Part shown: positions 1 through 5,488 of the stretch, in pieces
How positions within the stretch are numbered: position 1 is the first letter of the stretch
How the letters are laid out: every line of letters starts with the position of its first letter
Source of the DNA: CAYGDT01 sp964348745
Lineage (GTDB): Bacteria > Patescibacteriota > Gracilibacteria > Peribacterales > Peribacteraceae
Assembly (NCBI GenBank): GCA_964348745.1
Contig: CAYGDT010000045.1
Location: forward strand, 1 to 12,039
DNA: 12,039 nucleotides
Reading direction: 5' to 3'
Position numbers and translations under genes: made by a program
Notes under the pieces: model-generated
Seen by the model: only the letters and a program-made list of their open reading frames with translations
The model's database searches: none
Told to the model about the DNA's origin: nothing

Positions 1-3
1 CTC

Positions 4-12
4 TGGTATACT
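4..12 (+). promoter_or_regulatory. Extended -10 promoter element for the first gene
   Basis: The bases TGGTATACT form an extended -10 box (TGn followed by TATACT, 5 of 6 matches to TATAAT). The ATG at 20 lies only 7 bases after the hexamer, so transcription would begin at or next to the start codon and give a leaderless or nearly leaderless mRNA. Any -35 box lies outside the window. The call rests on motif match and spacing only. Confidence 0.4.
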
Positions 13-19
13 ATGAGTA

Positions 20-406
20 ATGACCAGCTTCGCACAACAAGTAGCATCATCGGGGAGTCTGACACATGCAGAGCAGAAGGACGCGGGGGCTCCGATTCAA
101 GGAAAGATGGATGACAAATACAAGGATTTTCTGATTAACATAAAGAAGCTCGTTGAATCCGGAGAGATCGACATCAATGTTCCGAAGAGTTTTTTAAAAA
201 TGGACGTCTATGAATCTCTTCCGGAACAATGGCAAGACAAATCCGATCTTGCACTGAGCAATATCGGGAGCCTTCTGAAGCAAATTTACGAATTCTACAT
301 CAGTAAGGAAACCCCCGATGAGTCCCCGCAGTATCAGACAATGATTATATCCTTGTGGCAGATGAAGCAGAGTATCGAGGAACACTACGATGTCTTTAAG
401 TTTTAG
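20..406 (+). CDS. Small hypothetical protein, about 128 aa
   Basis: I do not recognise this protein family. The product is soluble-looking, acidic and mostly helical, with no signal peptide or membrane segment. The first 30 residues are low in structure, rich in S, Q, A and G, followed by a more ordered part (KYKDFLINIKKLVESGEID from about residue 33, LPEQWQDKS near 67, NIGSLLKQIYEFY near 81). The ATG at 20 is chosen because an extended -10 box lies 7 bases upstream. An alternative ATG at 107 is preceded by AGGAAAG but at very short spacing; it would remove the loose N-terminus and give 99 aa. The gene ends inside the end of the convergent miaA, overlapping it by 11 bases, so neither gene has its own terminator here. 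The reading frame is convincing; the function is unknown. Confidence 0.6.
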   Translation: MTSFAQQVASSGSLTHAEQKDAGAPIQGKMDDKYKDFLINIKKLVESGEIDINVPKSFLKMDVYESLPEQWQDKSDLALSNIGSLLKQIYEFYISKETPDESPQYQTMIISLWQMKQSIEEHYDVFKF

Positions 407-1340
407 GAATCCAGAAAATTCTTTCGTCCCCTTTCCACCAGGTCATCTGCCGACGCGCATATTGACGTGTCTTTTTCGCGATCTCAGTTGCAAGCTCTTC
501 GATTGGCGATGCTGCACCATCACGCAGGAAACGCATGATCTCTTTGTAACCGCTCGCTTTCATACCGGGGTCCTCTGCGGTATATCCGCATTTCATCAAC
601 TCCGAAACCTCTTCGAACCACCCCGAGCGAAGCATCGATGCTGTTCTGTTGTTAATTTTAACAACAAGATCATCTCTGCTTATTTGCATGCCAAAAATGA
701 GCATGTCAAAATCGTGAGCAGCGCCGGTTGAAACCGTATGCGATTTTGGCTGACCAGACAGTTCGCAGATCTCCACAGCACGCACGAGGTGCGGCATATT
801 ATTTTGATGAATGCGTGCTGCCGCCTGAGGATCCAATGACTGTAATCTTGCATATAAAGATGCACCTTTGTCGGCTGTATATTCCTGCTCCAGTCGAAGC
901 CGAAGTAGATGATCTTTCACGGGAGCGAGCGAGAGTCCGTCGATCACCGCACTCAGGTAGAGCATGGAACCGCCAACAAGTATGGGGACTCCTCCTCGAG
1001 AATGAATCGAAGCAATAGATGCGATGGCTACGTTTCGGTACCAACCTGCCGCAGCTTCCTGATCGGGATCAAGGAGATCAAGGAGATGATGCGGAATTCC
1101 CTGCATCTCATTCTTTGTGATCTTTGCAGTACCGATATCCATCCCTCGATAGAGTTGGCGCGAATCGGCATTGATAATTTCTGCAGATCGACCCGGTTCT
1201 GTAGCAATCAACTGCGCAAGCTGTATCGAAAACTCCGTCTTGCCGGATCCTGTCGGTCCAAGGACGACGATCAGTGGTCTTGCTACGGAGGCAAGATGAT
1301 CTTTTGCTCGCTGTTGCCAAGAATGCTTGTCAGACTTCAT
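396..1340 (-). CDS. miaA: tRNA dimethylallyltransferase (isopentenyltransferase) MiaA
   Basis: MiaA transfers a dimethylallyl group from DMAPP to N6 of adenosine 37 in tRNAs that read codons starting with U. The 314 aa product matches the usual bacterial length. Visible motifs are the P-loop GPTGSGKT at residues 28-35, INADSRQLYRGMDIGTAK at about 56-73 with the catalytic Asp/Ser of the family, IPHHLLDLLDP at about 82-92, VGGSMLYLSAVIDG at about 122-135, and the C-terminal YARRQMTWW tRNA-contact motif. The segment GGSMLY replaces the commoner GGTGLY, a modest deviation. The start at 1340 keeps a normal-length N-terminus; no Shine-Dalgarno is seen, but CATAAT lies 7 bases upstream. The gene stands alone, divergent from clpP and convergent with the first gene. 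No miaB is in the window. Confidence 0.96.
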   Translation of the reverse strand: MKSDKHSWQQRAKDHLASVARPLIVVLGPTGSGKTEFSIQLAQLIATEPGRSAEIINADSRQLYRGMDIGTAKITKNEMQGIPHHLLDLLDPDQEAAAGWYRNVAIASIASIHSRGGVPILVGGSMLYLSAVIDGLSLAPVKDHLLRLRLEQEYTADKGASLYARLQSLDPQAAARIHQNNMPHLVRAVEICELSGQPKSHTVSTGAAHDFDMLIFGMQISRDDLVVKINNRTASMLRSGWFEEVSELMKCGYTAEDPGMKASGYKEIMRFLRDGAASPIEELATEIAKKTRQYARRQMTWWKGDERIFWIPKT

Positions 1341-1347
1341 TGTCGAG

Positions 1348-1353
1348 ATTATG
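1348..1353 (-). promoter_or_regulatory. Possible -10 element upstream of miaA
   Basis: On the minus strand the hexamer CATAAT (5 of 6 matches to TATAAT) ends 7 bases before the miaA ATG, the same spacing as in front of the first gene and the membrane protein at 9288. No good -35 hexamer is found 16-18 bases upstream. If real it would give an almost leaderless message. The match alone is weak. Confidence 0.25.
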
Positions 1354-1453
1354 GCTCAAATAAGGTCAGCACGGAAATGTTAACCGTGATTATCATCATG
1401 AGTAGACAACAGAATGACTTGCTTACCAACTCCCGTGCGACCGTAAAATACGG

Positions 1454-1459
1454 TACAAT
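1454..1459 (+). promoter_or_regulatory. Possible -10 element upstream of clpP
   Basis: TACAAT (5 of 6 matches to TATAAT) lies in the 240-base divergent space between miaA and clpP, about 120 bases before the chosen clpP start. No convincing -35 box is at the right distance. The rest of this space holds only a short imperfect repeat of TCTTCAATTT/TCAATTTTCAA at about 1480-1512, and I see no gene in it. Confidence 0.25.
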
Positions 1460-1580
1460 AGTAATGAATAGAAATTTGAGTCTTCAATTTCCCATCTTCA
1501 ATTTTCAATCTGTATTCTCCATATCCCACATGCATCCCGCCATTCAATCAATCTACAGAAACATTACAAATGGATCTCTG

Positions 1581-2165
1581 ATGCCGAGCAACGTCCTCAT
1601 TCCAAGTGTCATCGAAAAAACGCAATTCGGCGAACGCGTCTACGACATCTACTCTCGCCTGCTTGAGGAGCGCATTATATTCCTCGGTACAGCAATCAAT
1701 GATGATGTTGCAAATTCAGTGATCGCGCAGTTGCTGTTTTTGGAAAAGGAAAACAAGGAAAAAGACATCACGCTGTATGTGAACTCACCGGGCGGACAAG
1801 TCAGCTCGACGCTTGCGATGTACGACACTATGCGACACGTCAAACCCGACGTCTCCACCGTTTGTCTGGGTATGGCGGCATCGGGCGGTGCACTGATTCT
1901 CCTTGGTGGGCACAAGGGCAAGCGCTTTGCGCTGCCACACAGCGAAATCATGATCCACCAGCCACTGGGAGGTACCGAAGGACAAGCAACCGACATTGCC
2001 ATTCACGCTGAACACATCATCAAGACGAAGAAGCTCCTCAATGAAATGATCGCCTTCCATAGCGGACGAGACCTTGCCAAAGTGGAGATCGACACGGAAC
2101 GCGATAAGTTTATGACGGCAAAAGAAGCACTGGAGTACGGTCTGATCGATAAGATCATTCAATAG
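1581..2165 (+). CDS. clpP: ATP-dependent Clp protease proteolytic subunit
   Basis: ClpP is the serine peptidase that forms the tetradecameric chamber of the Clp protease and degrades unfolded or tagged proteins delivered by ClpX, ClpA or ClpC. From the ATG at 1581 the product is 194 aa, the usual family length, and begins MPSNVLIPSVIEKT, which fits the standard ClpP axial-loop region. The frame is open far upstream, with ATGs at 1531 and 1464, but those would add an untypical leader. The catalytic triad is visible: Ser101 in GMAASGGA, His126 in EIMIHQP and Asp175 in DTERDKFM. Other hallmarks are YDIYSRLLEERIIFLG (21-36) and VNSPGG (67-72). The residue after the nucleophile is Gly rather than the commoner Met. 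The gene is monocistronic, with no clpX or tig beside it, and ends at a strong hairpin. Confidence 0.96.
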   Translation: MPSNVLIPSVIEKTQFGERVYDIYSRLLEERIIFLGTAINDDVANSVIAQLLFLEKENKEKDITLYVNSPGGQVSSTLAMYDTMRHVKPDVSTVCLGMAASGGALILLGGHKGKRFALPHSEIMIHQPLGGTEGQATDIAIHAEHIIKTKKLLNEMIAFHSGRDLAKVEIDTERDKFMTAKEALEYGLIDKIIQ

Positions 2166-2182
2166 AAAAATATACGCATTAA

Positions 2183-2242
2183 AAAAATGTCATGGTTCCT
2201 GCCTGCCGGCAGGCAGGCGACAGAGTTCACCATGACATTTTT
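2183..2242. terminator. Composite bidirectional terminator with nested palindrome
   Basis: Perfect 14-base arms AAAAATGTCATGGT (2183-2196) and ACCATGACATTTTT (2229-2242) enclose a perfect 20-base palindrome CCTGCCTGCCGGCAGGCAGG (2198-2217). The outer stem ends in an A-run on one side and a T-run on the other, so it can act as an intrinsic terminator for both convergent neighbours: clpP, whose stop is 17 bases upstream, and the DoxX-like gene, which ends at 2256. The GC-rich core resembles palindromes that I recall as frequent in CPR intergenic regions; that part is inference. Confidence 0.75.
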
Positions 2243-2255
2243 CACAATTCAATAA

Positions 2256-2687
2256 TTATTTCCCCTCAGGTGTCGAGCAACTACCACAACAACTCACGGA
2301 CTTCACGACAAAGAAGAAGATGATAATCCACAGCCATGCGTTCACTGCGGCAGGCATAACGTCGGGCAATCCGACACCCGAAAGTACGGGCTTCAGAAGC
2401 ATTCCAACGGGAATCGAGCAGAGAGCCAGACCAGCCGTCCACGTAGCAATTTCGTAGTACATACCAACGGCAAACAGCGCACCACCGACGATCATAAGTG
2501 CAGGAAGAACGTATGCCCAGACCGTACCAAGCATGGACAAAGGTCCAAGACCGTCAGATACCATGCCTACAAACATCGTAAGTGTCATATAATGCGTGAT
2601 ACCGACAAGAAGAAGTGATACTCCGAAGCTTACTCGAAGAAGCAGCTTCGCTGAGCACTTTGGACTTTTAAGCGAACAACAAGACAT
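2256..2687 (-). CDS. DoxX-like small integral membrane protein with Cys clusters at both ends
   Basis: The 143 aa product has four hydrophobic stretches, at about residues 15-34, 55-77, 80-99 and 113-130, the layout of DoxX/DoxD-like membrane proteins. DoxX relatives have been linked to thiol and thiosulfate redox systems, but most have unknown roles. The N-terminus carries MSCC plus Cys11 and the C-terminus carries SCCGSC (Cys133, 134, 137); with four membrane spans both clusters would lie on the same side. The start at 2687 is chosen because the frame further upstream (to 2744) adds an unconvincing leader. No Shine-Dalgarno is present. The gene is transcribed towards the terminator shared with clpP and is divergent from tgt. 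The family assignment is by topology and overall look only; a metal- or thiol-handling role is inference from the cysteines. Confidence 0.7.
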   Translation of the reverse strand: MSCCSLKSPKCSAKLLLRVSFGVSLLLVGITHYMTLTMFVGMVSDGLGPLSMLGTVWAYVLPALMIVGGALFAVGMYYEIATWTAGLALCSIPVGMLLKPVLSGVGLPDVMPAAVNAWLWIIIFFFVVKSVSCCGSCSTPEGK

Positions 2688-2708
2688 AAATAGGTAGGGG
2701 GAAAATAC

Positions 2709-2722
2709 GGACAGTATTGTCC
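2709..2722. repeat. Short inverted repeat in the tgt/DoxX-like divergent region
   Basis: GGACA and TGTCC flank a 4-base centre (GTAT), about 20 bases upstream of the DoxX-like gene start. It could be an operator half-site pair or the remains of a promoter, but 5-base arms occur easily by chance. Confidence 0.25.
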
Positions 2723-2786
2723 TGCAACAGGCGATGTTGTACAAGTTATTGGTTCATAAATCGAAATCTGCGCAAGGGGAATTAAT

Positions 2787-2876
2787 GAGGATGCAGAAGA
2801 TGCACCAGCCTTCGCCGCGTATTACGCGGCTTCGGCTGGCAGGGAGGATGCAGAAGAGTCAGAGGAAACAGAAGAT
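2787..2876. repeat. Palindromic repeat element, upstream copy (inverted relative to the copy inside tgt)
   Basis: The core at 2794-2846 matches the reverse complement of 3432-3484 at 50 of 53 positions. Within it, CCAGCC-TTC-GCCGCGTA-T-TACGCGGC-TTC-GGCTGG (2804-2839) is a hairpin with 14 paired bases and one 3x3 internal mismatch. Purine-rich flanks are shared: GAGGATGCAGAAGA occurs directly repeated at 2787-2800 and 2844-2857, and AGAGGAAACAGAAGAT at 2861-2876 also reappears, in reverse complement, beside the tgt copy at 3477-3492. The element fills most of the space before the tgt start at 2887, so it probably lies in the tgt leader or promoter region. It has no coding capacity of its own. 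Confidence 0.85.
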
Positions 2877-2886
2877 ACGTAAGAAT

Positions 2887-4014
2887 ATGAGGTACGATGT
2901 CGACATGTTTACACTGCATGCAACGACAGCGCTTGGTCGCAGAGGAACGCTTACGACTGCGCACGGCGTTATCGAAACTCCATTCTTCATGCCGGTGGGT
3001 ACCGCAGGAGCCATGAAAGGCCTGACGCATGAAGACCTTTTGAAACTCGGTGCGCAGATTCTGCTCTGCAATACGTACCACCTTAAGTTGCAACCGGGTG
3101 ACGACGTCATACGCGATGCCGGGGGATTGCATGCGTTCATCGGTTGGGATCTGCCGATCCTCACGGACTCCGGAGGATTCCAAGTGTTCTCCCTGCGCAA
3201 TTTAAGCGAGATATCAGATGACGGCGTACATTTCCGATCACACATCAATGGAGATCCGTTTTTCCTCGGACCGGAAGAGTCTATGCGTATTCAGCATAAT
3301 TTTGGTTCCGATATCATCATGTGTTTTGATGAGTGTCCGCCCTCGACGGCAAAACGTTCTGATATTCTCAAGGCAGTCGATAGAACGCTTGCATGGGCAA
3401 AGCAGTGTAAGAAGATACACAATAACTTATCTTCCCTGCCGGCCGAAGCCGCGTATTACGCGGCGAAGGCTGGTGCATCTTCTGTTTCCTCTGCATCCTC
3501 TTTATTTGCCATCATCCAAGGCGGTCTGGAACGCGATCTGCGGGAGAAGTGTGCGCAGGAACTGATCGCCATTGGGTTTGACGGGTACGCGCTCGGAGGG
3601 CTTGCAGTTGGCGAATCGCCGGATGAAATGCTCTCCGTTCTCGACACGATCTGCCCGCTTCTGCCTGAAGACAAACCACGCTACCTGATGGGTGTTGGAG
3701 TGATCGAGCAGATGCGTGCGTGCGTTGCGAGGGGAATCGACATGTTTGACTGCGTACTCCCGATGCGTATTGCGCGACACGGAACGCTGCTTCTTAGTAA
3801 TGGGTCACAGATCCGCATACAGAATGCCTGCTTCCGGGACGACCACTCCGTCATCGACGCAGACTCCCCTTCCACATTTAGCCGGATACACAAGAAAAGT
3901 TATCTGCATCACCTCTTTAAAGCGAAAGAACGCCTCAGTGAAACAATCGCAAGTATGCAAAATCTGGGAGTCACACTGCATGCCATGCGCGACCTCCAAA
4001 AGTGTATGGAATAA
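2887..4014 (+). CDS. tgt: Queuine/preQ1 tRNA-guanine transglycosylase with an in-frame repeat insertion and altered zinc site
   Basis: TGT swaps guanine 34 of tRNAs with GUN anticodons for preQ1, a step of queuosine synthesis. From the ATG at 2887 the product is 375 aa and aligns with family members from ETPFFMPVGT onward. Catalytic and base-binding motifs are present: Asp94 in TDSGGFQVFSL, Asp148 in CFDECPP, QGG at 211-213, GYALGGLAVGE at 234-244, and the probable nucleophile Asp288 in GIDMFDCVLP. Two things are odd. Residues about 181-206, between KKIH and LFAIIQGG, are roughly 20 residues longer than usual and are encoded by a palindromic repeat. The zinc motif CxCxxC...H is replaced: S327, S329, S332 and Q358 stand where the three Cys and the His belong, although SYLHHL follows in register. 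Upstream ATGs from 2734 lie within or before another copy of the repeat and were not used. Confidence 0.93.
   Translation: MRYDVDMFTLHATTALGRRGTLTTAHGVIETPFFMPVGTAGAMKGLTHEDLLKLGAQILLCNTYHLKLQPGDDVIRDAGGLHAFIGWDLPILTDSGGFQVFSLRNLSEISDDGVHFRSHINGDPFFLGPEESMRIQHNFGSDIIMCFDECPPSTAKRSDILKAVDRTLAWAKQCKKIHNNLSSLPAEAAYYAAKAGASSVSSASSLFAIIQGGLERDLREKCAQELIAIGFDGYALGGLAVGESPDEMLSVLDTICPLLPEDKPRYLMGVGVIEQMRACVARGIDMFDCVLPMRIARHGTLLLSNGSQIRIQNACFRDDHSVIDADSPSTFSRIHKKSYLHHLFKAKERLSETIASMQNLGVTLHAMRDLQKCME
3431..3500. repeat. Palindromic repeat element inserted in frame inside tgt
   Basis: This is the second copy of the element at 2787-2876, in opposite orientation. It contains the hairpin with arms around GCCGCGTATTACGCGGC (3449-3465) plus the purine/pyrimidine-rich flank. 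It encodes LPAEAAYYAAKAGASSVSSA-type sequence in a place where other TGTs have only about 8 residues between the H of the helix end and the FGIVQGG strand. The extra length is close to 60 bases, a multiple of three, so the frame is kept. This is comparable in kind to Rickettsia palindromic elements, which are known to sit in frame inside genes; no homology to them is claimed. Confidence 0.85.
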
Positions 4015-4022
4015 CCCACATG

Positions 4023-4056
4023 CTTAATACTTAATACTTAATACTTAATACTAATA
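4023..4056. repeat. 7-bp tandem repeat CTTAATA
   Basis: Four perfect tandem copies of CTTAATA (4023-4050) are followed by a degenerate CTAATA, in the 44-base gap between the convergent tgt and rplU stops. No hairpin terminator is visible here. The tract is the type that varies in copy number by replication slippage. Confidence 0.85.
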
Positions 4057-4058
4057 AC

Positions 4059-4373
4059 CTATCCCTTGATCTTCACGACCTCCACATCCGTATAATCCTG
4101 ACGATGCCCCTGTGTTCTGCGGTAGCGCTTGCGGCGGTTCATCTTAAAGATGCGGATCTTCTCGGCCTTGCCATGGGCAATGACCTTCACTTCCACGCTG
4201 GCACCGGCAACGGTCGGCTTGCCGACGGAAATATTCTCATCGCTTTTTGAAAGGAGATACACTTTGTCAAACGACACGGTTTTCCCCTCCGGTGTATCCA
4301 GCAACGGAACGCGGAGTTTCATCCCCTCCTCTACCTTCTCCTGAAAGCCGGCAATGTCGACAATGGCAAACAT
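4059..4373 (-). CDS. rplU: 50S ribosomal protein L21
   Basis: L21 binds 23S rRNA in the large subunit. The 104 aa product from the ATG at 4373 begins MFAIVDIAGFQEKVEEG, which aligns with the family start (MYAVFQSGGKQHRVSEG type) and has the usual length. Later motifs include GKPTVAGASVEVKVIAHGKA, the basic stretch KMNRRKRYRRTQGHRQDYTDV near the C-terminus, and the closing VVKIKG. The frame extends to 4421, but the extra 16 residues have no counterpart in the family. A possible -10 TATATT lies on the minus strand at 4392-4397. The usual partner rpmA (L27) is absent: the gene stands alone between tgt (convergent) and the SLH protein gene upstream on the same strand. Confidence 0.95.
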   Translation of the reverse strand: MFAIVDIAGFQEKVEEGMKLRVPLLDTPEGKTVSFDKVYLLSKSDENISVGKPTVAGASVEVKVIAHGKAEKIRIFKMNRRKRYRRTQGHRQDYTDVEVVKIKG

Positions 4374-4465
4374 GTTCTCTGGATGAATCGAAATATATCC
4401 GTTGCAGTCTACGCAAGGCATGGGACCCCAGCAAGGAAAAACTATTCAAATTCGCTCACCATGGC

Positions 4466-4482
4466 ATTCTCACCATGAGAAT
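4466..4482 (-). terminator. Possible weak terminator hairpin after the SLH gene
   Basis: ATTCTC (4466-4471) pairs with GAGAAT (4477-4482) around a 5-base loop, 8 bases after the SLH gene stop on the minus strand. The stem is short and not followed directly by a T-run; the nearest is about 20 bases on. It may not terminate, in which case rplU, which starts 117 bases downstream, would be read through from the SLH gene. Confidence 0.25.
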
Positions 4483-4489
4483 AGTCATG

Positions 4490-5296
4490 TTACTGCCATT
4501 GCATTCTGCGCTCGTCACGAAGCTGCAGGGAAGCATCCCTGATCGAACGACGGGTCGGCCTGTCATAGGAATTTGTAACAACAGGAGGCTTGGGGGGTGC
4601 CAAAACAGCCTCCGTTGGAGTCCTTTGATACAACGTGTTCGAAGTCGCATCGAATCCCATATTCGCTTTTTTGGTCGAATCGACTTTCAAACGATAGACG
4701 ATCTGTGCCATATCAGCCCGCGATAGCGTCTGATCCATGCGTCGGATATTTGTAGGAATTGCGTGGAGGTCAGACAACTGTTGGACATAGGGTCGGAACC
4801 AGAATTCTCCGGTTTGATACTCTTCAATATTCAGACTGAATACATTGGAGATGATCTTTGCTGCCTCAACGAAGTTGATGGAATCAGCAGGATGGAACGT
4901 ACCGTCCGGATAGCCATCAATAATGTTCATTGTTTTTGCAAAGCAAATATTCTCGGCATACCAGGCATTCACAGAAACATCAGAGAAGTAGACCGTCTTT
5001 GAGGCTTCGGAGATATTCGTCATGATGCAAGTTCCCATACTATTCGTGTCCAAGATAAAGGGGTTGATAATAAACTCTACGAATTCTGCACGATTAATGA
5101 TTGTATTCGGTTTGAACGTGCCATCGATGTATCCCTTAATCACATTCTGCGTGCGGAGATATTCAATCGCTTGGTACGATTCACTGCCTTCCGGAACGTC
5201 CGTGAATGGTTGCTGGGAGAATGTTGTGTTCTGTGCAAAAGCAGTTCCAGTGAATCCGAGTGACATGCCGATGATAAGTAGAATGCGGTGTATCAT
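4490..5296 (-). CDS. Secreted S-layer homology (SLH) domain protein
   Basis: The 268 aa product starts with a signal peptide (MIHRILLIIG hydrophobic core, AFA cleavage site near residue 21, mature start QNTTF). Three SLH-like repeats follow: about 31-77 (FTDVPEGSESYQAIEYL, then VIKGYIDGTFKPN and RAEFVEFI), about 104-154 (FSDVSVNAWYAENICFAK, IIDGYPDGTFHPADSI, VEAAKII) and a weaker third at about 166-205 ending LSRADMAQIVYRL. SLH triplets anchor proteins to cell-wall polymers. The C-terminal 60 residues are Pro/Thr-rich then strongly charged (APPKPPVV, RDERRMQWQ), with no recognisable enzyme domain. It is probably a small cell-envelope anchor or adaptor. The gene is divergent from the polyamine cluster; no Shine-Dalgarno is seen. 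Confidence 0.9.
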   Translation of the reverse strand: MIHRILLIIGMSLGFTGTAFAQNTTFSQQPFTDVPEGSESYQAIEYLRTQNVIKGYIDGTFKPNTIINRAEFVEFIINPFILDTNSMGTCIMTNISEASKTVYFSDVSVNAWYAENICFAKTMNIIDGYPDGTFHPADSINFVEAAKIISNVFSLNIEEYQTGEFWFRPYVQQLSDLHAIPTNIRRMDQTLSRADMAQIVYRLKVDSTKKANMGFDATSNTLYQRTPTEAVLAPPKPPVVTNSYDRPTRRSIRDASLQLRDERRMQWQ

Positions 5297-5437
5297 AATA
5301 GTTGAAGGTGAATGAATGAAAGAATAGATAGAGAGAGCAAGGACAAGTTACCTCATGAAGAGAGGAAGAATGACAAAGATACTAGCCTTTTGTTTTTTTA
5401 GCAAACAGATACGGCACATATAAGGATTTCCCGCCTG

Positions 5438-5466
5438 TTGCGAGAATTGCCCAAATGATGTATAAT
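5438..5466 (+). promoter_or_regulatory. Promoter of the polyamine gene cluster
   Basis: TTGCGA (5438-5443, 4 of 6 matches to TTGACA) and a perfect TATAAT (5461-5466) are separated by 17 bases. Transcription would start near 5473 and leave a leader of about 16 bases before the ATG at 5489. It lies in the 192-base divergent gap with the SLH gene; apart from this promoter and a T-run near 5390-5399 I see nothing else in that gap. Confidence 0.6.
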
Positions 5467-5488
5467 AAAATAAATACAAAAATTGTCT

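Noticed and set aside
649..664. Inverted repeat TTGTTA-ATTT-TAACAA
   Set aside because: It is short, AT-rich and inside the miaA coding region; chance is the simplest explanation.
909..1580. Long open extension upstream of clpP, antisense to miaA, giving a 418-residue frame
   Set aside because: The first part has no ClpP similarity, is mostly antisense to miaA, and the family-typical start is at 1581.
3218..3565. Repeat-like peptides (PKPRITRRRLVHLL type) in shadow frames at 3218-3565 and 2782-3183
   Set aside because: They are only other-frame translations of the two palindromic repeat copies, not genes; the DNA repeat itself is reported.
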